NCBI GenBank assembly: GCA_011620315.1
Contig: WOZO01000041.1
Coordinates: 1 to 64,000, forward strand
DNA from: Sideroxydans sp.
GTDB taxonomy: Bacteria; Pseudomonadota; Gammaproteobacteria; Burkholderiales; Gallionellaceae
DNA: 64,000 bases
Direction: 5' to 3'
The translations under genes and the position numbers were made by a program. The notes below the pieces were generated by a model. It saw only the letters and a list, made by a program, of their open reading frames with translations. It did not search any database and was not told where the DNA came from. Position 1 is the first letter of the stretch, and each line of letters opens with the position of its first letter. Below are positions 34,915 to 43,476 of this stretch, in pieces.

Positions 34915-35898
34915 CTATCCACCGATACAGGCCTGCAGATCAGGTGGCAGCGCGGGGCGGATGTCGATCTCCCGCTTGAGCTGGCCTTCTCCCACCATCA
35001 CCGCATTCAGGCGTTTGGCTGCATTCAGTATTTGCGGTGCCTCGCCGCCGAGCAGCGCAAGGTTCTCTTCCGCGCCGGGTGTCTTGATGCCCTGCACCAT
35101 GGCGCGATATGCCTGCGGCGTGACGCCCAGTCTTTTGGCGATGGATGCCGCTGCCGCATCGGGTGAGCGGCGCATGTATTCCAGCGTGCGCAACCACTGG
35201 CGCGCGACGTTGCAGACTTCGGCACGGCGCGTCTGATACACCTCCTCGCGCACCAGCATCAGATCGAATATCTCGTCCGGTATCCGGCTGCTGTCAAACA
35301 GCACATGCGCGCCGCGGTTGGCCAGCGCGGTCTTGAACGGGTCGAAGGTAATGAATGCATCCGCCTTGCCCAGCCGGTACATCTCTTCGTGTTTGCTCTC
35401 CGCACTGGGAATGACTTGCACATCCTGGCGGCTCAACCCCGCCGCTTCCAGCGTGCGGCTGAGCATATACACACCGAGCGGGATGTTGAGGATGGCGATG
35501 CGTTTCCCCTTCAGGTCGGCCAGACGTTTCACCTGCGGCTTCGCCATCACCGCATCCGCCCCGTTGGAGACATCCAGCGCCATCAGGATGCGCAGCTTGA
35601 CGCCGCTCTGCATCAGATCCATGGTCTCATCCAGCGTCAGCGTCGCCATATCCGCGGAATGATTACGGAACGACTCCAGGGTGATGTCGGACGAAGGCAG
35701 TTCGAATATCCTGGCTTGCGCAGGTTGCAGATAGCCGATCTCTTTCGCCAGATAGAGCGGCTCATAGCCCGGCCACGGGCTGCTGGCGATGCGCAAAGGC
35801 GGCTCGTGCTGCCTGTCGCAAGCGGCCAGCAGCGGCGGCAAAACCAGGGCAAGCGGAAACAGGCATGAACAAGCCAGTCGCTTTTGAAGTGACTTCAA
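34915..35898 (-). CDS. NMT1/SsuA-like periplasmic binding lipoprotein (TTG start)
   Basis: This 327-residue ABC-type solute-binding protein belongs to the NMT1/THI5/SsuA fold family. From TTG 35898 the signal peptide reads LKSLQKRLACSCLFPLALVL, ending in lipobox LLAAC. AGGGGAG lies just upstream. Domain landmarks are IASSPWPGYEPLYLAKEIGY, ATLTLDETMDLMQSGV, VKRLADLKGKRIAI and LGKADAFITFDPFKT. No ABC permease or ATPase genes are near. Instead the stop is 10 bases before the GGDEF-EAL gene start, so it may sense a small molecule for that protein. The ligand is unknown. A longer frame to 35973 lacks a ribosome site. Confidence 0.85.
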   Translation of the reverse strand: MKSLQKRLACSCLFPLALVLPPLLAACDRQHEPPLRIASSPWPGYEPLYLAKEIGYLQPAQARIFELPSSDITLESFRNHSADMATLTLDETMDLMQSGVKLRILMALDVSNGADAVMAKPQVKRLADLKGKRIAILNIPLGVYMLSRTLEAAGLSRQDVQVIPSAESKHEEMYRLGKADAFITFDPFKTALANRGAHVLFDSSRIPDEIFDLMLVREEVYQTRRAEVCNVARQWLRTLEYMRRSPDAAAASIAKRLGVTPQAYRAMVQGIKTPGAEENLALLGGEAPQILNAAKRLNAVMVGEGQLKREIDIRPALPPDLQACIGG

Positions 35899-36001
35899 AC
35901 TGCTCCCCTCCCAATCAATCGGCCAAAGTTCTGATGACCTTGTGCCAACAAAACAAAATTCATCAGCGCTCAAAACGAGTCTGATTATACGGACTATTCG
36001 T

Positions 36002-39000
36002 TCAGTCCGATTTCCAATCGGCGATCAGGCGTTCCAGTTCATCCAGGGGGATGGGTTTGCTGAAGAAAAAGCCCTGATAGGCCATGCAGGCATGGTGTTT
36101 GAGGAAACTCAGCTGGGCTTCGTTCTCCACCCCTTCGGCGATGACATCGTGCCGGAAGTTCTTCGCCATATCGATGATGCTCCGCACCATACCCGCATCG
36201 CTCTGGTCGACGGTGATGTCGCGCACGAAGCTCTTGTCGATCTTGAGCTGGTCCAACGGCAGCTTCTTCAGATACGAAAGCGAGGAATAACCGATGCCAA
36301 AATCGTCCAGCGACAGCTGCACGCCGAGCACCTTCAACTTGCGCATCTTCTCCGCCACATCGGTGATGTCGTTCAGCACCACGCCTTCGGTCAGCTCCAG
36401 TTTCAACTTCTTCGGTTCGACGCCGTGCCGCTGCAGGATGGATGCCAGATATTCCACGAAATCATGCATGGCGAACTGGTGGGCGCTGACATTGACCGCC
36501 ATCGTCAAACCGGACTTGAGCGGATCGCCAGACCACAGCGCCAACTGGGCGCAAGCACGGTGCAATACCCAATCGCCCAATTCAATGATGAGCATGCTCT
36601 CCTCTGCCACCGGGATAAATTTCCCCGGCGGGATCATGCCGCGCGCGGGATGCTGCCAGCGCAACAATGCCTCGACCCCAACCAGTTTGCGTTCGTTGTC
36701 CACCTGCACCTGATAATGCAACTGCAGCTCGTTGTTCTCGATGGCACGGCGCAGGTCGTTCTCCAGCATGGCGCGGGTGTCCAGATCGCTCTGCAGGCTG
36801 GGATCGTAGAAACGGACAGTGTTGCGCCCGGCGTTCTTGGCCTGGTACATCGCCACGTCCGCATGCTTGATCAGATCGTCGGCAGTCGCCTCCCCGTCGT
36901 GGAACAACTCCACGCCGATACTGGGCGAACTGTAATGCTCATGCTCCTTGATCTGATACGGACGCGCCAGCCACTCCCTGATCTTTTCCGCCACCAGTCC
37001 GGCCTTGTGCGACGCCTCGTCGCGGTGGCTGCCCATCCCCTCCACCACCACCACGAATTCGTCGCCGCCCAGCCTCGCCACCGTATCGACTTCGCGCACA
37101 CAGTGTTTGATGCGTTCCGCAACTTCGATCAGCAGCAGATCGCCGTAGTCGTGGCCGAGCGTATCGTTCAGTACCTTGAAACGATCCAGATCGATGAACA
37201 GCAATGCGCCGAAGTCGCCGTTGCGCGCCGAGACGGCCAGCGCATTGTGCAGACGGTCCAAGAACAAGCGGCGGTTGGGCAACTGCGTCAGCGCGTCGTA
37301 AAAAGCCAGCCCGCGTATCTCGTCCTCGTTGCGCTTGCGCTCGGTGATGTCGCTGAAAATGGCGACATAGTTGACCGTTTTGCCGGCCTCGTCCTTCACT
37401 GCCGTGATGGTCATCCACTTGGGATATATCTCGCCGTTCTTGCGCCGATCCCATATCTCGCCAGCCCATGAGCCCTGCCCAAGCAACTGCTGCCACATCT
37501 CCTGGTAGAAAGCCTGGTCGTGGCGGCCGGAGCTCATGATGCGCGGATTCATCCCGAGCACTTCCCATGAACGATAGCCGGTTATCTGCGTAAAGGCATT
37601 ATTCACGCGCACGATGTTGGACTGCGCATCGGTGATCAGGATCGCATCGTGCGTCTCGAAGGTGGCTGCCGCCACACGCAACTGTTCCTCGTCTCGCTTG
37701 CGCGCGGTGATGTCCTGCACCATGCCCACCGAACGCAAGGGCTCGCCCGTCCCGTCATAGGTGGTGGTGCAATGTTCGCGCACCCATTTGATACGCCCGT
37801 CCGGGAACAGCAACCGGTGCTCTATATCGTATGGCAGGTGATCCCGCAGTGAATGCTGATAAGCCTGCTCCACTTTGTCGCGATCATCTGGATGGATGGA
37901 TCGTTCGAAGATGTCGTACAGCGACTCATCGGCGGACTTCTCGGATTCGAAGATGCGATAAGTCTCGTCGGACCATTTCAATTTGCCGCATGGCAACTCC
38001 ATCTCCCAGCTTCCCAGCCGGCCCAGTCGTTGTGCCTCGTTCAGCATTTCCTGCTGTTGCTGCAGACGCGCGGCGTACAGCTTGCGCTGGGTGATATCGT
38101 GGCAGAACACGAAAAGCTTCTGCTCCTCGGGCATGAAGGTGGCGGATATCTCGATATCCATCACACTGCCGTCCTTGCGTCGGTGCACCGTCTCGAACTG
38201 GTCGTGCCCGGTCGCGATGATCTTTTCGATGTGTGCCCCGACTTCCTCCGGGTGCTCGCCGGCCTCCAGCTGGCTGATATGCATCCCTGTCAGCTCCTGC
38301 ACGGTATAGCCGGACATGCGCGCATAAGCCTCGTTCGCCTCCTGCAGAAAACCCTCCGCATCGGTCATCCAGTAACCGTCCAGTGCCGTCTCGATCATCT
38401 GATGGTGGCGCAGCAACACATTTTCGATCCGCTTGCGCTCGGTGATGTCGCGGCTGGCCGCATACATGTAGAGCTGCCCGTCGATCTCCACGCCGGTGGC
38501 GCATACCTCGACATCGAGCAAGCTGCCGTCTTTGCGCTTGTGTTTCGTCTCAAAGGTCGCGCTCTTGCCGGTCAGCATGCGGAAGCGATCAGACAGTTCC
38601 TCACCGCCGAACTGGTCGTCCAAGTCGCGCACGTTGAGTTGCATCACCTCTTCGCGCTTATAACCCAGCATGTCGCAGAAGGCGGCATTGACCTCGATCA
38701 CCTTGCCCCGCGCATCCATCACATGCACACCTTCCATGGAGTTGTCGCGCAGCGTCAGATTTCTCTTCAACTGCGCCTCTATCTGCCGCAGGTAACTGCG
38801 CTGCGCCGAGATATCCACGCCGAGACCGATCAGCACCGGGCTGCCGTCAAAGATCACCCGCCGCCCGGTGAAGTGGTAGGGGATACGTTCGCCCCATGCG
38901 TTCACCAGCGAGGCTTCCGCCTCGGATTCGCCGCGCTCGAACACCTCGCGTATGCGCGCTTCGATCACCGTCCTGTCGTCTCCCTCGAACAGCTCCAGCG

Positions 39001-40369
39001 CATTCGTGTCGGCCAGCCCGTTCTCGCCGACACCCAGCACCTGCTCGAAGTTGCGGTTCCACATCAGCAAGGTCCCGTCCATGCCCACCATGTAGAACAC
39101 CCCGGGCAATGACTCGATCAGTTCCTTGCGGAAGGCGTTCTCGCGCTCCATGTCATCACCGGCGGTCAGCTTTTCCAGCATGATGTTCAGGGACTGCACC
39201 AGTTCGCCGATCTCGCCGCTGCCGGATTCGCGCAGATGCGGCTGACGATGGTCGCCGGCGATCTCGCGCGCGGCAACGGTGATGCGCCGGAGCGGACGCA
39301 GGATGGAACGAAGGGCCAGCATGAAAGCCGCGGCGGCGAGCAGTGTCAGCAGCAGAGCCTTGAGCATACTGCTCCCGGGGATGCCCGCCGCGTCCGCACC
39401 CAGCGCCTGCTGCGGCACATGGTAGGCCAGCAGCAGGAAGCGCCATGGATGATCCGGATCGAATCGCACGCGCTCCGACGCCAGATAACCGCCCCTTCCG
39501 TCCGGCGCCTCGCGCATCGGCGAGCAGCTACCCGCGTGCGGGTCGAACTTCGACTTCAGGACGGGAAAGTCATTGCGGATATCGGCCTGCAGCAAGCCGG
39601 GTTGGACGGGGCCGATGCGCGTCGCATCGGGATGCAACAGATAGTGTCCGTTATTATCCGTGACATAACTTTCGATACCTTTTACCCCGCCTCTGGCAAG
39701 CGGTGACAGCAACGAAGCCGCATCCATATTCAACACCAGCATGCCAAAACGGCGGCCGCGCTCGTCGAACACCGGTACCACGGCGCGCAAAGTCAGGCGT
39801 TGCGGCACTTCGATGCGCTCATATTCTTCATAGAGCGTGAAGTCGGACAAGTGGACACTGTTCGCTGCCAGCGCCTGCCCCGCCTTGAAATAATCCCTGT
39901 CCGCTTTGCGTTGCAGTGCCGCTCCCTGCACGATCCGCAGGCGGTCATTGGCGCGATCGATGCGCACCAGTTCGCGACCGCCATCGGCCAGACCGATGTA
40001 GCGCACCTGAAAATATTCAGGATGCGCGGTAAGGTAAGCGGTGAAAATCTCCTGCAGGCGGCGTTCCCAGACCTGACGCGTGTTCTGTTCGCGCGGATCG
40101 ATACCGCCATTTTGGATGGCGCGCGCGATACCGCTGAGGGGTGGCGTGTTGGACAGGAACAGCGCGTCGCGTCGCAGAGTGTCGATCTGCAACAGCAGGC
40201 GTTCACGTTCGACATGCAATGCACCATCCAGATTCGACTCGCGTTGCGTAAGGAACGCTTCCTTGATGCGCCGATCCTCCCCCCAAGTCCAGAGCATACC
40301 GCCCGCCACCACCAGCAAAAGACCCAGCAAAGTGATGCGGGTCGAGAGGCTGATGTCGGCAAGTCTCAT
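36002..40369 (-). CDS. Large dCache-HAMP-PAS5-GGDEF-EAL c-di-GMP protein
   Basis: The 1455 residues start with TM1 (about 10-30). A periplasmic dCache-like domain of about 300 residues (IGLADGGRELVRIDR, RKADRDYFKAGQAL, YVTDNNGHYLLHPD) precedes TM2 near 335 and a HAMP (LRPLRRITVAAREIAGDHRQ). Five PAS modules run from about 415 to 1040. GGDEF is ARLGGDEFVVVVEG near 1100 with REVD as I-site. EAL has VEALLRWQHP near 1230, DDFGIGYSSLSYLKKLPLDQ and AEGVENEAQ. It shares PAS sequences with the GGDEF-EAL gene downstream and the HD-GYP gene upstream, so these are paralogues. Its start is 8 bases after the udg stop. Confidence 0.9.
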   Translation of the reverse strand: MRLADISLSTRITLLGLLLVVAGGMLWTWGEDRRIKEAFLTQRESNLDGALHVERERLLLQIDTLRRDALFLSNTPPLSGIARAIQNGGIDPREQNTRQVWERRLQEIFTAYLTAHPEYFQVRYIGLADGGRELVRIDRANDRLRIVQGAALQRKADRDYFKAGQALAANSVHLSDFTLYEEYERIEVPQRLTLRAVVPVFDERGRRFGMLVLNMDAASLLSPLARGGVKGIESYVTDNNGHYLLHPDATRIGPVQPGLLQADIRNDFPVLKSKFDPHAGSCSPMREAPDGRGGYLASERVRFDPDHPWRFLLLAYHVPQQALGADAAGIPGSSMLKALLLTLLAAAAFMLALRSILRPLRRITVAAREIAGDHRQPHLRESGSGEIGELVQSLNIMLEKLTAGDDMERENAFRKELIESLPGVFYMVGMDGTLLMWNRNFEQVLGVGENGLADTNALELFEGDDRTVIEARIREVFERGESEAEASLVNAWGERIPYHFTGRRVIFDGSPVLIGLGVDISAQRSYLRQIEAQLKRNLTLRDNSMEGVHVMDARGKVIEVNAAFCDMLGYKREEVMQLNVRDLDDQFGGEELSDRFRMLTGKSATFETKHKRKDGSLLDVEVCATGVEIDGQLYMYAASRDITERKRIENVLLRHHQMIETALDGYWMTDAEGFLQEANEAYARMSGYTVQELTGMHISQLEAGEHPEEVGAHIEKIIATGHDQFETVHRRKDGSVMDIEISATFMPEEQKLFVFCHDITQRKLYAARLQQQQEMLNEAQRLGRLGSWEMELPCGKLKWSDETYRIFESEKSADESLYDIFERSIHPDDRDKVEQAYQHSLRDHLPYDIEHRLLFPDGRIKWVREHCTTTYDGTGEPLRSVGMVQDITARKRDEEQLRVAAATFETHDAILITDAQSNIVRVNNAFTQITGYRSWEVLGMNPRIMSSGRHDQAFYQEMWQQLLGQGSWAGEIWDRRKNGEIYPKWMTITAVKDEAGKTVNYVAIFSDITERKRNEDEIRGLAFYDALTQLPNRRLFLDRLHNALAVSARNGDFGALLFIDLDRFKVLNDTLGHDYGDLLLIEVAERIKHCVREVDTVARLGGDEFVVVVEGMGSHRDEASHKAGLVAEKIREWLARPYQIKEHEHYSSPSIGVELFHDGEATADDLIKHADVAMYQAKNAGRNTVRFYDPSLQSDLDTRAMLENDLRRAIENNELQLHYQVQVDNERKLVGVEALLRWQHPARGMIPPGKFIPVAEESMLIIELGDWVLHRACAQLALWSGDPLKSGLTMAVNVSAHQFAMHDFVEYLASILQRHGVEPKKLKLELTEGVVLNDITDVAEKMRKLKVLGVQLSLDDFGIGYSSLSYLKKLPLDQLKIDKSFVRDITVDQSDAGMVRSIIDMAKNFRHDVIAEGVENEAQLSFLKHHACMAYQGFFFSKPIPLDELERLIADWKSD

Positions 40370-40376
40370 AGGGCGC

Positions 40377-41126
40377 TTACTGCATGAGTGCGACGGCGGA
40401 CTTCAGATCCTGCCATGCCTTGGCTTTTTCGCCGGGACTGCGCAACAGGTAGGCGGGGTGATAGGTGATGATCAGCGGCGTACCGTGGTAGTCATACGTA
40501 GTCCCGCGCAGGGAACCCAACGGGGCATCGCGCCCCAGCAGGGCGGTGGCCGCTGTTTTGCCCAGCGCGATGATGAGTTTGGGTTTGATCAGCGCGATCT
40601 GTTGGCGCAGATACGGCATACAGGTGGCGATCTCGTCCGCTTCCGGCACGCGGTTGTTCGACGGACGGCATTTGACGATGTTGGCGATATAGACATTGTC
40701 GCCGCGCTTGAGACCGATAGAGAACAGCATGTTGTCCAGCAGCTTGCCCGCCTGCCCCACGAACGGTTCGCCCTGCGCATCCTCTTCCGCGCCCGGGCCT
40801 TCGCCCACGAACAGCCAGTCCGCCTGCTCGTCGCCCACGCCGAACACGGTCTGTGTGCAACCCTCGCGCAGCTTGCACGCCGTGCAGTCACGTACTTTTT
40901 CTTTGAGTGCTGTCCAGTCCAGCGATGCGACCTCGGGAATAGCCGCGATCTCCGGCAGTTCGGCAACAGGCATAACCATTTCGACAGGTGCCGCAGTCTT
41001 CACTTGCGGGGAGCCTTCCATGCCGACGGAAGCGGGGACGACCTCCTCCTGCACGGGCACACCGCGCCGTACCCAAAGCGGATACAGGTTCAGTTCTCGC
41101 AGTAGCTGCTCATCCCGAACGTTCAC
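40377..41126 (-). CDS. udg: Family 4 uracil-DNA glycosylase (GTG start)
   Basis: This 249-residue 4Fe-4S glycosylase removes uracil from DNA. The N-terminal 75 residues form a non-conserved, Pro/Val-rich linker, after the short helical [20 protein letters not shown]. The cluster cysteines lie in [10 protein letters not shown] and in [10 protein letters not shown] plus the later segment. Catalytic motif A is [12 protein letters not shown], and motif B is [12 protein letters not shown]. The GTG start at 41126 overlaps the rimI stop (GTGA), with GGAGAGG 5 bases upstream, a typical coupling. The order tsaB-rimI-udg is common in betaproteobacteria. Confidence 0.92.
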   Translation of the reverse strand: MNVRDEQLLRELNLYPLWVRRGVPVQEEVVPASVGMEGSPQVKTAAPVEMVMPVAELPEIAAIPEVASLDWTALKEKVRDCTACKLREGCTQTVFGVGDEQADWLFVGEGPGAEEDAQGEPFVGQAGKLLDNMLFSIGLKRGDNVYIANIVKCRPSNNRVPEADEIATCMPYLRQQIALIKPKLIIALGKTAATALLGRDAPLGSLRGTTYDYHGTPLIITYHPAYLLRSPGEKAKAWQDLKSAVALMQ

Positions 41127-41563
41127 AACCCTCTCCCCATCAATATGGCATCTTCACGGCCGGTATGTGCCGGATAGTAGTCGCGGCGCAGTCCGATGTC
41201 ACTGAAACCCATGCTGCGATACAGGGCAATGGCGGATACATTCGACGCGCGCACTTCCAGCACCATGCGCCGCATCTCGTTCTTTCTGGCCAGTGCCAGC
41301 ATCTCGTTCAGCAATCTCCTGCCCTGTCCCTTGCGCTGTTGCGCGGTGGCGATGGCGATGTCCAGCAATTCCGCTTCATCCACCGCCAGCAGCATCACGG
41401 CATAGCCGACCAGTTCCCGCTGTGCCGTTTCATACACTTTGCACTGGTATTTGCTGCGCAATGCGTCGCTGAAATTGCCCGGCGTCCAGGGGTGCGCATG
41501 CACCGCGCGCTCGATGGCCAATACGCCATCCAGATCCGCTTCCTTCATGTCGCGCAGGATCAT
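41123..41563 (-). CDS. rimI: Ribosomal protein S18 alanine N-acetyltransferase RimI
   Basis: This GNAT acetyltransferase modifies the N terminus of ribosomal protein S18. With start ATG 41563 it has 146 residues: [34 protein letters not shown], the acetyl-CoA loop [34 protein letters not shown] and the end [22 protein letters not shown] at 41602 with GGAAAG upstream would add 13 residues but lies inside tsaB. The ATG is 2 bases after the tsaB stop and fits the family start. Its 3' end overlaps udg (GTGA). Confidence 0.92.
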   Translation of the reverse strand: MILRDMKEADLDGVLAIERAVHAHPWTPGNFSDALRSKYQCKVYETAQRELVGYAVMLLAVDEAELLDIAIATAQQRKGQGRRLLNEMLALARKNEMRRMVLEVRASNVSAIALYRSMGFSDIGLRRDYYPAHTGREDAILMGRGL

Positions 41564-41565
41564 AT

Positions 41566-42303
41566 TCAAATAGCCGTTCGCACAGAGCTTGTCGAAGTGC
41601 AACGTTCATCTTTCCGCTCGCGTGTAGTCAGCGCGACCTTGTCGCGCAGATAGAGCGGCAAGGCCAGCGCGGCATCCACCGCGTTGCCCTGCGCGAACTC
41701 GACCGCCGCCAGCCGCACCACGGCCTCGGCCTGCGGCACGGCCTGTGCATCGACCGCTGCCAACTGCCGGCTGTAACGCGCCTTTAGCCCCCCTCCCTCC
41801 GGGGGCGGGGTGGGGGAACTCACCAGGAACCCGCTCCCCACCCCGAACCATCCCTCACCAGCCACCTCAGGCGCATCCACGGCCTTGCACAGGCAGGGCT
41901 CAACAACAGTGCGCCAAACATCGCCCTCTTTCACATAGGCCGCCAGATACAACTCGCCCATGCGCGCATCCAGCGCGGCGATGACTTTATCCTTGCCGCT
42001 CGCCTCGGCCAGCGCCTGCAAGGTGCACACGCCCGCCACATTCACATCGACGCCGAACGCCAAACCTTGCGCCACCCCGCAGGCGATGCGCACCCCGGTG
42101 AACGAACCCGGCCCTTTGCCGAAGGCGATGCCATCCATCTCCTTGACCTTGCAGCCCGCCTCTTTCAAGACAGCATCCACCATGGCCATCAACACTTCGG
42201 AATGCTTCTGCCCCACCTTTTCACTGCGCGCGCTGACCACGCCGTCCTGCCACAGGGCGACGGAACAGTATTCGGTGGAGGTTTCGATGGCGAGCAGCTT
42301 CAT
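41566..42303 (-). CDS. tsaB: tRNA t6A threonylcarbamoyltransferase subunit TsaB, with a repeat insertion
   Basis: TsaB is an ASKHA-fold partner of TsaD in making t6A37 on tRNAs that read ANN codons. The 245 residues open with [40 protein letters not shown] is the core family motif, followed by [15 protein letters not shown]. Around residues 160-173 the text [20 protein letters not shown] is unlike homologues and is encoded by a C/G-rich palindrome, an apparent in-frame repeat insertion. The start shares ATGA with the ispF stop. Four genes, ispD-ispF-tsaB-rimI, form a tight leftward operon. Confidence 0.9.
   Translation of the reverse strand: MKLLAIETSTEYCSVALWQDGVVSARSEKVGQKHSEVLMAMVDAVLKEAGCKVKEMDGIAFGKGPGSFTGVRIACGVAQGLAFGVDVNVAGVCTLQALAEASGKDKVIAALDARMGELYLAAYVKEGDVWRTVVEPCLCKAVDAPEVAGEGWFGVGSGFLVSSPTPPPEGGGLKARYSRQLAAVDAQAVPQAEAVVRLAAVEFAQGNAVDAALALPLYLRDKVALTTRERKDERCTSTSSVRTAI
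41784..41822. repeat. G/C-rich palindromic insertion inside tsaB
   Basis: The top strand reads a C-run with CCCTCC, then GGGGGCGGGGTGGGGG, which folds back on itself. It encodes the atypical [10 protein letters not shown] stretch in TsaB without breaking the frame. Similar 'CCCCACCCCGCCCCCGGAGGG' elements occur between genes in other bacteria, by memory. Confidence 0.5.
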
Positions 42304-42773
42304 TCGGCGAGCAACAATACAACCGCCTGCGCCGCAATACCCTCGCCGCGCCCGGTGTAACCGAGCTTCTCTGTGGTGGTCGCCTTCACATTGACGGCGC
42401 TCTTCTCCAGGCGCAGGTCGGCGGCAATGTTGTCGACCATCAGATAGATATGCGGTGCCATCTTCGGGGCTTGCGCGATAATGGTGGCATCGACATTGGC
42501 CACGCGGAATCCCGCCTCGCGCACCCGGTGCAGCGTCTCGCGCAGCAGGATGCGGCTGTCGATGTTCTTGAATTTGGCATCGGTATCGGAAAAGTGTCTA
42601 CCGATATCTCCCAGCGCCGCTGCGCCCAGCAAGGCATCGCAGATGGCATGCAGTAACACGTCGGCATCGGAGTGACCGAGCAGTCCTTTCTCATACGGGA
42701 TATCCACACCGCCAATGATGAGCTTGCGATCCGCGACCAGTTGATGGACGTCGAATCCTTGTCCGATACGCAT
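42300..42773 (-). CDS. ispF: 2-C-methyl-D-erythritol 2,4-cyclodiphosphate synthase IspF
   Basis: This 157-residue enzyme of the MEP isoprenoid pathway cyclises CDP-ME 2-phosphate to MEcPP. Motifs are [11 protein letters not shown] (zinc-binding Asp and His), [39 protein letters not shown] and [20 protein letters not shown]. The trimeric enzyme needs no cofactor beyond metal. It lies 2 bases after ispD, as is common, and its TGA overlaps the tsaB ATG. Confidence 0.96.
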   Translation of the reverse strand: MRIGQGFDVHQLVADRKLIIGGVDIPYEKGLLGHSDADVLLHAICDALLGAAALGDIGRHFSDTDAKFKNIDSRILLRETLHRVREAGFRVANVDATIIAQAPKMAPHIYLMVDNIAADLRLEKSAVNVKATTTEKLGYTGRGEGIAAQAVVLLLAE

Positions 42774-42775
42774 AT

Positions 42776-43456
42776 TTATTTCCTTTTCTGTAGCAGCAGT
42801 TCCGCCAGTTCGATGTCTTGGGGATAGGTCACTTTGAAGTTGCTGCTGTCGCTGGCCACCAGCTTCGGCTGCAAGCCCATCGCTTCGATGGCGGAGGCTT
42901 CGTCGGTGACATTCACGCAGCGTGCCAATGCTTCAGCCAGCAGTCCGGCGCGGAACATCTGCGGCGTCTGTGCCTGCCACAGACCTTCACGCGGTTCGGT
43001 ATGGGCGATGCGTTGCTGCGGATCGGCACGCTTGAGCGTATCCGCCACCGGCACGGCCAAGATGCCGCCTACCACATCGTCGCGCAGCTCAGCGATCATG
43101 CGCGACAACAGATGCTGGGTCAGGCAAGGGCGCGCGGCATCATGCACCAGCACCCAATCATCCGACTCCAACTCCGAAGCCAGCAGACCGTTGCACACGC
43201 TCTCGGCGCGTGTCACACCACCGCAATACAGCGGCTCCAACTTCTCGCCGCAATGCGACCAGTCGTAACGCGCGAAATATTCATCATCGGGCGCCAGTAC
43301 CACGAACACCGTTTTGATGTGCGGACTGGCGCACAAAGTGGTGAGCGCATGCCAGATCATGGGGCGACCGGCAAGGTCGAGATATTGCTTGGGCAACTCG
43401 TGGCCCATGCGGATGCCGAAACCGGCGGCGGGAACTAATGCGTGGAATTCAGACAT
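42776..43456 (-). CDS. ispD: 2-C-methyl-D-erythritol 4-phosphate cytidylyltransferase IspD
   Basis: This 226-residue enzyme makes CDP-ME from MEP and CTP, the step before IspE and IspF. The glycine-rich CTP loop is [20 protein letters not shown], with conserved basic residues. Further motifs are [27 protein letters not shown] and [14 protein letters not shown] chose ATG 43456 ([12 protein letters not shown]); an upstream TTG at 43480 would add 8 residues and overlap the HD-GYP stop. The gene lies 20 bases downstream of the HD-GYP gene, and ispF follows after 2 bases. No clear Shine-Dalgarno is seen. Confidence 0.95.
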   Translation of the reverse strand: MSEFHALVPAAGFGIRMGHELPKQYLDLAGRPMIWHALTTLCASPHIKTVFVVLAPDDEYFARYDWSHCGEKLEPLYCGGVTRAESVCNGLLASELESDDWVLVHDAARPCLTQHLLSRMIAELRDDVVGGILAVPVADTLKRADPQQRIAHTEPREGLWQAQTPQMFRAGLLAEALARCVNVTDEASAIEAMGLQPKLVASDSSNFKVTYPQDIELAELLLQKRK

Positions 43457-43476
43457 GGGCGCGAGTCTACCAAAAC

